A DNA stretch of 64,000 nt from RUG11462 sp036308645 (GCA_036308645.1 JAXJVH010000050.1:124001-188000), one strand, 5' to 3'; shown: positions 44,274-51,774, counted from the first letter of the stretch. A program made the numbers and translations. The notes: a model not told the origin generated them from the letters alone.

Positions 44274-44302
44274 AGCACCTACCTTCGGGTGGGTGCTTTT
44301 TG
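44274..44302 (+). terminator. Intrinsic terminator after the double-HTH gene
   Basis: AGCACCTACC / GGTGGGTGCT stem (one G-T pair) closed by a TTCG tetraloop and followed by TTTTT. Confidence 0.9.
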
Positions 44303-44380
44303 AATGTACGATTTCAAAATTTGTACAATCGCACTCCGAAAAGCTTTTTGCTACACTATAGCCGTAAGGAGGTGCAAACA

Positions 44381-44683
44381 ATGGCACGATTTATTGAAGA
44401 ATTTTATTACGGCAACATCGATCCGCAGGCTCGCAGTACCAAACAAAACAAGACGGTTCAAAAGCAAATGGAAGTCCTAATGAATACTGAAGAACAGCTC
44501 TCAAATGCCCTGCAGGACGAGCAAAAGAAATGGTTTCTCGACTTCTCAAATGCGTGGAGCATCGTCAACGGTGAATCCAATCTCGATAGCTTCATAATGG
44601 GTTTTCGCTTAGGAGCAAACTTCGCCTACGATGCTTTTATCTCGACCGAAACACCGTTTGAGGATTTACTGAAGGAATCCTAA
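44381..44683 (+). CDS. DUF6809 family protein
   Basis: A 100-residue soluble, mainly helical protein opening MARFIEEFYYGNIDPQARS, which I recognise as the DUF6809 start. It is a frequent passenger of clostridial integrative elements and usually precedes tnpV, as here (13 bases). AAGGAGGTGCAAACA is a near-perfect Shine-Dalgarno. Codon use is richer in G+C than in the neighbouring chromosomal genes, in keeping with transfer. Function unknown. Confidence 0.8.
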   Translation: MARFIEEFYYGNIDPQARSTKQNKTVQKQMEVLMNTEEQLSNALQDEQKKWFLDFSNAWSIVNGESNLDSFIMGFRLGANFAYDAFISTETPFEDLLKES

Positions 44684-44696
44684 AGGAGGATTACAT

Positions 44697-45068
44697 ATGA
44701 AATCATTATTTGAACAACAGGGTGGCACATACACAATGCAGGGCGACTACTGCTTGCCAAATCTGCTCCCACCTACCGAAGAAGAACGCCCTATCGGCGT
44801 GTGGGGACAGCGCCGCCTACACTACCTGAAACACCACCGCAAAGTCCTATACTATAACCTACTCACTTCCGGCAAGCTCCATTCCCACCTCACAGACGTC
44901 GAAGAGCAGGCACAAGAACTCTTTTCTCGGCTGGTAAAAGAACACGCCGAAAAAGAAGGCGTTACCAAACAACTCAAAGCAGCCGACGAAATGAAGTGGG
45001 TGCAGCGGATGAACAACATCCGAGAGCGTGTAATTGAAACTGTCTATTCCGACGTGGTGTTTGTATGA
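44697..45068 (+). CDS. TnpV family transposon-encoded protein
   Basis: A 123-residue TnpV-type protein: GDYCLPNLLPPTEEERPIGVWGQRRLHYLKHHRKVLYYNLLTSGKL and a helical C-terminal half (LVKEHAEKEGVTKQLKAADEMKWVQRMNNIRERV). TnpV is a small protein carried by many Tn- and IME-type elements of Clostridia; its role is not established. AAAGGAGGATTACAT precedes the start. Its stop overlaps the next ATG (ATGA). Confidence 0.85.
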   Translation: MKSLFEQQGGTYTMQGDYCLPNLLPPTEEERPIGVWGQRRLHYLKHHRKVLYYNLLTSGKLHSHLTDVEEQAQELFSRLVKEHAEKEGVTKQLKAADEMKWVQRMNNIRERVIETVYSDVVFV

Positions 45069-45211
45069 GAAAACGGAAATACTACCTTCGCCTAACCGAT
45101 GCAGAACACCGCCTCATCCTTCAATGCTTGCTTGAGTATCGCAACAAGCTGATATCTCACGGCAAATACACCAACGGCGTCGATGAACTCATAATCAAAT
45201 ACACAAAATGA
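45065..45211 (+). CDS. Small 48-aa element protein downstream of tnpV
   Basis: Starts MRKRKYYLRLTDAEHRLILQ and ends VDELIIKYTK. The start codon overlaps the tnpV stop, indicating translational coupling. It has a very basic N-terminus and two predicted helices with Leu/Ile spacing. Similar short proteins commonly follow tnpV in related elements (from memory). Function unknown. It is closed by a strong terminator. Confidence 0.7.
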   Translation: MRKRKYYLRLTDAEHRLILQCLLEYRNKLISHGKYTNGVDELIIKYTK

Positions 45212-45212
45212 T

Positions 45213-45247
45213 AACAGGCACGGGAGTCAACCTCTCGTGCCTGTTTG
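45213..45247 (+). terminator. Intrinsic terminator of the DUF6809-tnpV module
   Basis: AACAGGCACGGGAG pairs with TCTCGTGCCTGTT around a short loop, followed by TG-T-rich DNA, directly after the small ORF. Confidence 0.88.
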
Positions 45248-45263
45248 TCTCAATTACAAAAAA

Positions 45264-46133
45264 TTAAACATTAGAATCTTGAACCTTTAATACCCCTTCG
45301 ACCACATCAGGATTATTTTTCGATGTAATTTTATAAGGTATTTCTATGATTTCGTCTTTAACAAATAGAATTGACGGGAACGCAACCGTTGTATTGTGTT
45401 TTATGTAATCCACCTTCAATTTTGCAATATAGTTGTCGCCACTTGAATAAATTGAATAGCAAAAAACATCATTCAACTCATCAATAAAATCGTCACTATA
45501 GTTTGGAATATATCCGGGTAATCCATAAGGACGAGGAGTGTAATTGGTAGCACGATTTCTTTCGGATTCGGAATATTCAAAATATTCGGATGTACTGCTA
45601 ATACCAAACAAAACGCTCATATCACAATCGTTTAAGAGATATCCCATCTCACTATTCTTAAATTGAGGAAACTCATTTAAAGTCAATAGTGAGTTTTTAG
45701 GGATGACAAAAGATATTTCAACATCCTCATCTATTGCTTTCCCACAATTTTGAATAGCCAATCTTATGCAGAGTTTGTTAGAAAACGCTTTTTCAACGGG
45801 CGCCCAATCCAATGCGTTGGATATGGTTTCGTGCAATTTTTTGATTTTTCTATATTTCTGTATTTCTTCTGGAGTTCCTTTCAAATTTGGTCCGGTCATA
45901 ATATTTGAAGTCAGCGAATCCTTACTGAGGTTGCCCAAATCAAAAAAATCATCAGGAAGCCCTAACTCCAACTGTTCTGCAACTGTTATGATAAATTTTC
46001 GTTCTTCATCATCTATATCTACTGGACTTGTAAATCCAGAGAAGAAAGCATTGTTTACGGTAGTTCGTTTGCCTACATTCATTCCTGCAATTTCCTGATA
46101 CATTGATCGAATCATATCAAGAAATTGATGCAT
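45264..46133 (-). CDS. C-terminal part of an unidentified protein, joined to truncated res
   Basis: I do not recognise the family. From the first ATG (46133) it gives 289 residues without membrane helices or signal peptide. An Ig-like beta segment (LAIQNCGKAIDEDVEISFVIP) lies in the second half; it faintly recalls C-terminal regions of AlbA_2/Schlafen-like ATP-binding proteins, but this is weak. The ATG has no Shine-Dalgarno and the frame stays open upstream through about 46200 (reading TEEASVYPFRLNTQTT just before the ATG), so this is most likely the tail of a larger gene whose front was deleted when it was joined to the res fragment. It may be untranslated. Confidence 0.5.
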   Translation of the reverse strand: MHQFLDMIRSMYQEIAGMNVGKRTTVNNAFFSGFTSPVDIDDEERKFIITVAEQLELGLPDDFFDLGNLSKDSLTSNIMTGPNLKGTPEEIQKYRKIKKLHETISNALDWAPVEKAFSNKLCIRLAIQNCGKAIDEDVEISFVIPKNSLLTLNEFPQFKNSEMGYLLNDCDMSVLFGISSTSEYFEYSESERNRATNYTPRPYGLPGYIPNYSDDFIDELNDVFCYSIYSSGDNYIAKLKVDYIKHNTTVAFPSILFVKDEIIEIPYKITSKNNPDVVEGVLKVQDSNV

Positions 46134-46152
46134 TGTTGTTTGGGTGTTTAAC

Positions 46153-46626
46153 CTAAAAGGATATACGGATGCTTCTTCGGTTAGTGTTGTTTTGGTGGCT
46201 CTCGTCCACGATGATCACAAAACGAATACCGTCATTCAAAGCGTGCTGAATATGCTCTAAAAAGTTGGTGCGCTCACTGTCTTTCAAGGCATTGTTGCCT
46301 TTCTTTGTCAGCTTCTCCCAGTTGATAAAGCAACTGTCATTTTCCTCAAAACCCGCCGTCATCACATCAGAGAGCAGTTTTGTTTGAGAAGCGTGGATAT
46401 ACTTATCCATTTTCGCCTTGCTCTGTTCCTCAAGGTTGCCCTTGCCGGGCGTAAGCCACACAAAGACAGTTTTCGGGAAAGACTGTATGTATTGGTGCAT
46501 AAAATAGGTCAAAATAATGGTTTTTCCGCTACCCGTAGGACTTTTGAGAATAATATCACGGGCAGGGATTGCCATTGCTTCAAACAACGATTTTACCGCA
46601 TTTAACTGAAATTCTTTTAATTCCAT
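46153..46626 (-). pseudogene. Type III restriction enzyme (res), truncated after motif II
   Basis: The N-terminal 150 residues of a Res-type helicase/nuclease: ELKEFQLNAVKSLFEAM, Walker A SPTGSGKTIILTYFMH (29-36) and the DESH box IVDESHQNNT (about 143-152). Normal Res proteins are about 900 residues. After HQNNT the frame runs seven codons into foreign sequence (NRRSIRISF) and stops, so helicase motifs III-VI and the endonuclease domain are gone. RBS ATAGGAGTGATAGA and the start are intact. It follows the FRG gene by 43 bases in the order mod-FRG-res. Restriction activity must be lost. Confidence 0.85.
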
Positions 46627-46669
46627 TCTATCACTCCTATAAATCGTGGTTATTGATTATAGCGAAATG

Positions 46670-47821
46670 CTATTCAAACCGTCTCTTAATCTCTTTAGCT
46701 GTATATTCAAGTTCGGGGTATATGTAATCGGCTCCAATACCCACATAGGATAATTCACGAAGGATCTTTTTCTTGCACTTCGAATCTACTATAATACTAC
46801 AAAAACCATCTTTGATGATCTTAGTGTCCAGCGGCTTTAATTCGCAAGACATTTTAAATCTGTTCTCGAAGTATTTTTTGATTTTATCCCAGTAGCCTTC
46901 TTCATATTCTTCGCTCTTGTATGAGTTGTACATAGTCTTGAAGCATTCGCTTGATAAATAGTTATTTTCGTCTTTTTTATAGTAGTCAATGGGTTCTTTT
47001 AGTAAAGCTTCTTTTATAATCTCTTCGTCAATTTTTCCACGTCCATATTGTTCAATTGCTTTAGATACACCCATTTCCTCTGAGTTTATTAATACACTTT
47101 TATATCGGTCAACTAAGTTGTTGGAAAAAATCATAAACACACCGGCTTGGTTTGCAATACGTTGATTCCAATATTTTGGCCTTACTACAGTGGTTTCATT
47201 ATATATATAAGTTCGAGCCAAGTATTTATATAAGGTTAAATTTTCATTGCATAGATATTCATCAACTAAAAAGTTTTCTTCAAAATTCTTTCTAATTGCA
47301 GCAGTACAAATTTCGCTTATATAAGCCTCAGAATCATTTTGCAGGAATGTATTATGGCATAATATACGTCCGTTTTTTGACATTTTGGATTCACATGCAA
47401 AATATAACGCTACAAGTGGATTTATTGAGAAATCCAACAATCTTGTTGGCAAACCATAGTGCTGCATTTTTGCTAAGATGTCAAAATCAGTCAAGCCACT
47501 AAAAGCATCGGGGCGGTGGGTAAGAAAGTCATTTATCAACTCTTTTTCTGTGTTCTCTTCCACGCTTTTTAATCGTGCTAAACCCGGTGTAAGATTATAC
47601 TCCGAATCGGCTATGCCACGAAAAATAACTGTTTCACCCGGTAAATCATCTTTATTTACGGATGAAATGGTTGTTACCAGTTGAATATATTCGGATAGAT
47701 TTTTAATGTAAAAGGTTGGATGAGCGTAATACGACTCATTTTCATAGTCCGCCTTTTCCATTGCCGAAAACTCTTTATTAACCTTTTTTGCAACTCGTGC
47801 AGCAAAATTATCTTCTTTCAT
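46670..47821 (-). CDS. FRG-domain protein of the type III R-M locus
   Basis: 383 residues. The FRG domain (named for its FRG motif) spans about 35-190: ETVIFRGIADSEYNLTPGLAR and MQHYGLPTRLLDFSINPLVALYFACES. The remaining 190 residues are not recognised; they include a Glu/Lys-rich middle. FRG proteins recur in phage-defence islands, often beside restriction-modification genes; their biochemical role is not settled. Here the gene lies between mod (48 bases upstream) and res (43 bases downstream) on one transcript, which suggests a role connected with the methyltransferase or with restriction control. No frame damage is seen. Confidence 0.85.
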   Translation of the reverse strand: MKEDNFAARVAKKVNKEFSAMEKADYENESYYAHPTFYIKNLSEYIQLVTTISSVNKDDLPGETVIFRGIADSEYNLTPGLARLKSVEENTEKELINDFLTHRPDAFSGLTDFDILAKMQHYGLPTRLLDFSINPLVALYFACESKMSKNGRILCHNTFLQNDSEAYISEICTAAIRKNFEENFLVDEYLCNENLTLYKYLARTYIYNETTVVRPKYWNQRIANQAGVFMIFSNNLVDRYKSVLINSEEMGVSKAIEQYGRGKIDEEIIKEALLKEPIDYYKKDENNYLSSECFKTMYNSYKSEEYEEGYWDKIKKYFENRFKMSCELKPLDTKIIKDGFCSIIVDSKCKKKILRELSYVGIGADYIYPELEYTAKEIKRRFE

Positions 47822-47869
47822 TTTGTCACCATAAATGTACCGGTTTTACAACCAACACATCAACTATAA

Positions 47870-49594
47870 TTATTTTTCTTGCAAATCTTTGTAATAGTAA
47901 TCGGGGATAATGCTGATCTCAACGCCACGGACACGCAAAATCTTCTCTTGTTCTTCGCTCGGCAAGAGGTCGTGTCCCATATACAGTTTGCGGCACTTTG
48001 CAAAAGAGTCTGCGTTGGCTATAAATTCGTCAAGTTCCTCTTCGGTCAGCACAATGCCGATTTCGGCATTGCCCGTGAAATTAACACCGTTTTCAAGTTC
48101 CACAAGTTCACGGATATGCAAAAGTAGTTCGTCCGCATATTCGTAATACATACGCTCGCTCACGGGAATATAATCCACCTTGTAATATTTCAGACTGCCC
48201 CAATTTTTTTGCAAAACATTTTTAATGCGGGTATATGTAATATCCCGACAAATATCGCTTTCATTATTAGTGCAAAGAATGAATTTACGACTTCCATCGT
48301 CAAGGGTATTTCGTTGTAACACAGCGTGTCCCGTACTGCCCGAACCTGCGAAAAAGTCAAGAACCGTAATGTCTTTCTCTGCAAAGTAATCAAGGTACAT
48401 ATTTATCAGTTTAACAGGTTTTTTGCCGCTATTAAAAGGAACACCGCCCTCGTGTCTAATATTGCCAAAATCTCCCGCCATATCGTAGAAATTAGGAATA
48501 GGAGTTACCTTTGTTGCACCCTCTGCCATTTTTTCGGAAGGAACACCTTGATAATACTTTCCTTTTGTTGCATTTGCCTTTTTAGGACCGGTAAAGTATC
48601 GGTAGGGGTATTGGTCATCGCCAATCCCATAAACCTTATAAAGAATGCCTAATCCATCAATATCTTTTCTGCCGTCAAGATAATCACGGAAAAATCTACC
48701 CGATGAATTACCATTGAGAATAGTACCCGTTGCCCATATTTCTTTTAGACCGTCTTTGAAACCCGTGTCGTGTTGTATGATTTCGTATTCGTCTTGTTCA
48801 AAAACAACTACTTTTTTACCGCCCAATTCGATCTCTTTGCCTGCGGATAATTCATTGATAGAATATATAAATTTATCATAATCATATTCTTGCGGTTTAA
48901 GATATGGCTTTGCCGCAAATGACTTTCGATACACTAAAACTTGCTCAATTTCCTTGTGGTAACGCATATCGGATTTCAATGTTTTGTCAGGATAACGCAC
49001 TTGAATATAATCTGTTTTTTCGTAATTATCCTCACCAAAAATTTCATCGCAGAGAGCTTTTAAGTGCGGTGCTTCATTGTCATCAATGCTTATAAAAATA
49101 AACCCTCTGTTTGCTAACAATTTTCGGCAAAGCAGTAATCTTTTTTTCATAAAAGATAACCATTTGCTGTGTCTATATAAGTCATCCGCCGCAACAAAAG
49201 TATCATCGTACATAAAATCGGCGTTTTGCGTGTTATATGGCGGATCTATGTAGATGAGGTCAATTTTGCCCTTGTGTGTCTTTTCAAGCAACTGCAACGA
49301 AGCAAGGTTGTCCCCCTCGATTAGAAAATTCATCTCACCGCCGTTTGCAATAAACAGGTCGCTCTGCTCGGTCAGAACGGGCGTGTGGGTGGCAAGCACC
49401 TCGTCAATCTCCTCACGGTGTTCCTCGAACACAAGACCGTATTTTTTGCCGTTTACATCCTTTTCGAGATCGGAAAGATATGTCAAAAGATTACCTGTAT
49501 TTTCATCCTGCGGTGCAGCAGAAATAAACGTGCGTATTTCTTTTATTTTCGCAAGGAGATCCTCACGTTTTTGCTTTGAAATATTTGTACTCAT
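47870..49594 (-). CDS. mod: Type III DNA-methyltransferase (Mod), beta-class N6-adenine type
   Basis: A 574-residue modification subunit: an N-terminal helical region, motif IV IYIDPPYNTQNADFMYDD (about 120-137), then the target-recognition region and motif I VLDFFAGSGSTGHAV near 420. The order IV before I defines the beta class of type III Mod proteins. It appears complete. The ATG is preceded by AAGAAAGAGAG, 15 bases after the end of a remnant ORF. With res destroyed downstream it would act as an orphan methyltransferase, possibly with a phase-variable or regulatory role, but no simple-sequence repeat is seen in the gene. Confidence 0.92.
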   Translation of the reverse strand: MSTNISKQKREDLLAKIKEIRTFISAAPQDENTGNLLTYLSDLEKDVNGKKYGLVFEEHREEIDEVLATHTPVLTEQSDLFIANGGEMNFLIEGDNLASLQLLEKTHKGKIDLIYIDPPYNTQNADFMYDDTFVAADDLYRHSKWLSFMKKRLLLCRKLLANRGFIFISIDDNEAPHLKALCDEIFGEDNYEKTDYIQVRYPDKTLKSDMRYHKEIEQVLVYRKSFAAKPYLKPQEYDYDKFIYSINELSAGKEIELGGKKVVVFEQDEYEIIQHDTGFKDGLKEIWATGTILNGNSSGRFFRDYLDGRKDIDGLGILYKVYGIGDDQYPYRYFTGPKKANATKGKYYQGVPSEKMAEGATKVTPIPNFYDMAGDFGNIRHEGGVPFNSGKKPVKLINMYLDYFAEKDITVLDFFAGSGSTGHAVLQRNTLDDGSRKFILCTNNESDICRDITYTRIKNVLQKNWGSLKYYKVDYIPVSERMYYEYADELLLHIRELVELENGVNFTGNAEIGIVLTEEELDEFIANADSFAKCRKLYMGHDLLPSEEQEKILRVRGVEISIIPDYYYKDLQEK

Positions 49595-49609
49595 ATAAAA
49601 CTCTCTTTC

Positions 49610-49765
49610 TTATAACTCTTCGTCAATGCAAATAGGATCACCATTCTCGTCTTTTTCAATACGGCTGATTGTATATTCTTGAGCAAATAAATGGCAATGC
49701 CATTTACCGGGAGTTTGGGATACTTTATCAGATAGAGATGTGATAATTATAACAAAAGTTTCTTT
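49610..49765 (-). pseudogene. C-terminal remnant of an ORF upstream of mod
   Basis: About 50 codons read KETFVIIITSLSDKV, then QTPGKWHCHLFAQEYTISRI, and end IDEEL with a stop at 49610, 15 bases before mod. No start codon or RBS is available. Going upstream the frame runs into DNA that on the other strand encodes the integrase core, so the front of the gene was removed by the same rearrangement. The family is not identified; by position it may have been an accessory gene of the type III operon. Confidence 0.5.
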
Positions 49766-50006
49766 ACGCCGTATGCGATTCCACGATCTTCGTCATAGCT
49801 GTGCATCACTACTACTCGCAAACGGTGTACCCCTCAAGCACATTCAGGAATGGCTCGGTCACTCGGATTTTTCTACAACAGCAAATATTTACGCCCATCT
49901 TGATTATAGTGCAAAAATCACTTCGGCACAGGCAATGGAAAGCGGATTGCAATTACCCGAAGCAGGCGGCTTCACAAGCCGTTGGAGCGGTGAAACTTCA
50001 AATTGA
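49740..50006 (+). pseudogene. Tyrosine integrase, C-terminal fragment
   Basis: Encodes only the catalytic box II of a phage/ICE-type tyrosine recombinase: MRFHDLRHSCASLLLANGVPLKHIQEWLGHSDFSTTANIYAHLDY, with the H-x-L-R, the GH and the nucleophilic Tyr. The SAM-like core-binding domain and the first catalytic Arg are missing. Real homology begins near 49765; the codons before it come from the remnant on the other strand. The usual length is about 380 residues and about 80 remain. It points toward the adjacent tRNA-Ser, the usual place of an integrase gene at its att site. A terminator follows. Confidence 0.85.
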
Positions 50007-50060
50007 AGGCTATAAAAATGTTGTAGGCTCTGACCACTTGTTCTTAAAAAAGCAAAAAGA

Positions 50061-50095
50061 AAAAAGCCTGAAATCGGCTTGATTACAGGCTTTTT
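50061..50095. terminator. Bidirectional terminator between integrase fragment and tRNA-Ser
   Basis: AAAAAGCCTG / CAGGCTTTTT perfect 10-bp stem with additional inner pairing (AATC / GATT). T-rich on both strands, so it can end the rightward integrase and the leftward tRNA transcript. Confidence 0.85.
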
Positions 50096-50098
50096 CGA

Positions 50099-50186
50099 TG
50101 GCGGAGAGTTAGGGATTCGAACCCTAGGTACATTTCTGTACACGACATTTCGAGTGTCGCACCTTCGACCTCTCGGACAACTCTCC
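50099..50186 (-). tRNA. tRNA-Ser (anticodon CGA)
   Basis: A complete class II tRNA on the minus strand: acceptor GGAGAGT / ACTCTCC, D arm, anticodon stem GCGACA / TGTCGT around loop CTCGAAA (anticodon CGA, reads UCG), long variable arm (GTACA...TGTAC), T arm TAGGG-TTCGAAT-CCCTA, discriminator G and encoded CCA. All stems pair. Its anticodon loop contains the core ATTTCGAGT (50147-50155) shared with the broken tRNA pieces at both island ends. Confidence 0.95.
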
Positions 50187-50229
50187 GTGTATTTTCTGAA
50201 CTGTAGTTTTTCTCAATCAAAATATATTT

Positions 50230-50251
50230 GGAGAGAACTACAGGAGAGAAC
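50230..50251 (+). repeat. Right arm-type repeat pair (GGAGAGAAC x2)
   Basis: Copies at 50230-50238 and 50243-50251, spaced 13 bp, the same sequence and context (ATTTGGAGAGAACT) as the left-end pair. They lie between the intact tRNA-Ser and the 5' tRNA-Ser fragment. Confidence 0.7.
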
Positions 50252-50332
50252 AGGAAAAAATATTCGATTTTAAGATTTCAAAACCCCGATGAATCAAGAG
50301 TTTTGTGCGGACGAAACCGCCAGACGGAAAAA

Positions 50333-50375
50333 GCATTTCGAGTGCGCCCCGTTATGACCACTTCGATACGTCTCC
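50333..50375 (-). pseudogene. 5' half of a tRNA-Ser gene (right island boundary)
   Basis: Minus strand: acceptor GGAGACG, TA, D arm, GGGGCGCA and loop CTCGAAA (CGA), then ATGC, after which tRNA structure fades. A CCG-TCTG-GCGG-like run nearby could be a decayed variable arm, but no T arm or 3' acceptor follows. Upstream DNA (ATACACGGAG) matches that before the intact tRNA-Ser, so they probably arose as a tandem pair. Core ATTTCGAGT is at 50335-50343. Confidence 0.65.
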
Positions 50376-50425
50376 GTGTATATTAAACTCTGTTTAGAGT
50401 ATAGCCAACTATTTAATTAATCACA

Positions 50426-50455
50426 AATTCAATACATCTTGGTATGTATTAAATT
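50426..50455. other. AT-rich palindrome in the gap after the island
   Basis: AATTCAATACAT and ATGTATTAAATT pair with one mismatch around a 6-nt centre. The 450-bp stretch 50187-50638 otherwise holds the arm repeats and tRNA fragment described above and no gene I can support. It could be an operator or a residual terminator. Confidence 0.3.
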
Positions 50456-50638
50456 CAACAAGAAGTATTATACATAATTTTCAACAGAATTGCAACACTT
50501 AATTTTACTTTTTTCAATAAATTTTAAATATTCTTTTGAAAAAGCCATAATCAACCCTCATTTGCCGATTTAAAAATTTTGTTGATATGTATTTGTGTAG
50601 AATTTAATGTCGGAACGCTTAAAACTCTCCTCGCCATC

Positions 50639-51148
50639 TCATAACTCTATATTGTAATTTTCATCAATAAGAATATAATCACAGCCGTATTTTATGCACA
50701 TATTAAGATTATACGCATTATCTTCAATCAATAAATCTTTTGTGCAGTAAGAGTCGTCAAGGCGATTTTCAATATCGTTTGCGTGTGCCTTAATCTGTTC
50801 AAAATTATTTTGAATATATTTTTCACTCATTATAAGGCAGTAACCCTTAATCTCCTTTAAATAGTTCTCTGAAAAATCCTTTTTCCAATTAAACGGGATA
50901 TAACAGCCCTCAACAATTAAATTTTGATTATTCTCAACGGCGGTTTTTATCATTTCACGCACAATCGGCCATAAATACTCTGTCAAATCATTATCGTTAC
51001 TTTCAGCGGTAAGCAGGGTGTTTTCACTTCTTATAAGTCCCATTTTAAGATGGTCAACTGAAAGATAAGGATAGTTATATTTTTCAAGAAGTCTTTGTGC
51101 CAATACAGTTTTACCCGTATGTGAAGCGCCGTAAATAAGAATAATCAT
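50639..51148 (-). CDS. P-loop nucleotide/small-molecule kinase-like protein
   Basis: A 169-residue AAA/kinase-type NTPase: Walker A IYGASHTGKTVLA (residues 7-14), then LSVDHLKMGLIRS and NQNLIVEGCYIPF, the pattern of small kinases such as adenylate- or phosphoglycerate-kinase-like ATPases. No full family assignment and the phosphate acceptor is unknown. It lies just outside the island and is transcribed leftward, starting 29 bases after a gap from bcp. Confidence 0.65.
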   Translation of the reverse strand: MIILIYGASHTGKTVLAQRLLEKYNYPYLSVDHLKMGLIRSENTLLTAESNDNDLTEYLWPIVREMIKTAVENNQNLIVEGCYIPFNWKKDFSENYLKEIKGYCLIMSEKYIQNNFEQIKAHANDIENRLDDSYCTKDLLIEDNAYNLNMCIKYGCDYILIDENYNIEL

Positions 51149-51221
51149 TTTAAAAACTCTCCTTATTCTTAAAACTAATTTGTAACAAAACCGGTCTCTG
51201 AATTTATTTATGAAATATATC

Positions 51222-51677
51222 CTATCCTAAATACTCTAAAATCTCAGCGGCGTTGGTATCAGGCTTAACCTTTGGCATAACCTTTTCAATTATTCCGTTT
51301 TCATCAATAATAAAGGTTGAACGCACAACCCCCATACTTACCTTGCCGCACATTTTCTTTTCCTGCCATACGCCAAAGGACTCAATAGCAACTCTTTCGG
51401 GGTCTGAAAGCAGAATAAAAGGAAGATTATACTTCTCGGCAAATTTTTGATGCGAAGCAACGCTGTCCTTACTGATTCCTATTACCACAATATCTTTTGA
51501 TTTAAACTCATCATAAGCGTTTGCAAATGCACAAGCCTGACGAGTACAACCGGGTGTATTATCTCTCGGATAAAAATATAAAACTACCTTTTTACCCAAA
51601 AATGAGTTTAAAGATATTTCATTTCCATCTTTATCTTTTAAAGTAAAATTCGGTGCTTTTGTTCCCTGTTCTAACAT
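51222..51677 (-). CDS. bcp: Thioredoxin-dependent thiol peroxidase (Bcp/PrxQ)
   Basis: Reduces organic and hydrogen peroxides with thioredoxin. 151 residues: FYPRDNTPGCTRQACAF carries the peroxidatic Cys44 and the resolving Cys49, spaced as in PrxQ. SDPERVAIESFGVW and VRSTFIIDENG are also typical. RBS AGGAGATAAAAAAT precedes the ATG. Divergent from the DUF4317 gene. Confidence 0.93.
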   Translation of the reverse strand: MLEQGTKAPNFTLKDKDGNEISLNSFLGKKVVLYFYPRDNTPGCTRQACAFANAYDEFKSKDIVVIGISKDSVASHQKFAEKYNLPFILLSDPERVAIESFGVWQEKKMCGKVSMGVVRSTFIIDENGIIEKVMPKVKPDTNAAEILEYLG

Positions 51678-51744
51678 ATTTTTTATCTCCTATTTAATTT
51701 TTATTTTATTCTAACATACATTTTGCAGAAAATCAAATTAGATA

Positions 51745-51774
51745 TTGATTTTTCCGCTCAAAAAATGATATAAT
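51745..51774 (+). promoter_or_regulatory. Promoter of the DUF4317 gene
   Basis: TTGATT and TATAAT, 18-bp spacer, extended TG before the -10 box, 34 bases before the start codon. Confidence 0.55.

Larger units (their letters stand above)
43099..50375. mobile_element. Remnant of a tRNA-Ser-integrated element (accessory island)
   Basis: Bounded by two broken tRNA-Ser pieces sharing ATTTCGAGT (43143-43151 and 50335-50343). Paired GGAGAGAAC repeats lie about 85-110 bp inside both ends. Contents: excisionase-like HTH genes, DUF6809-TnpV-small ORF, type III mod, FRG gene, a truncated res and a C-terminal integrase fragment. No relaxase, replication or capsid genes remain, so class (ICE, IME or phage-like) is not decidable. 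Boundaries are inferred; an intact tRNA-Ser(CGA) with the same core at 50147-50155 offers an alternative right end. Confidence 0.65.

Noticed and set aside
47870..49594. Phase-variable mod gene
   Set aside because: No homopolymer or short tandem repeat long enough to switch frame was seen in mod.
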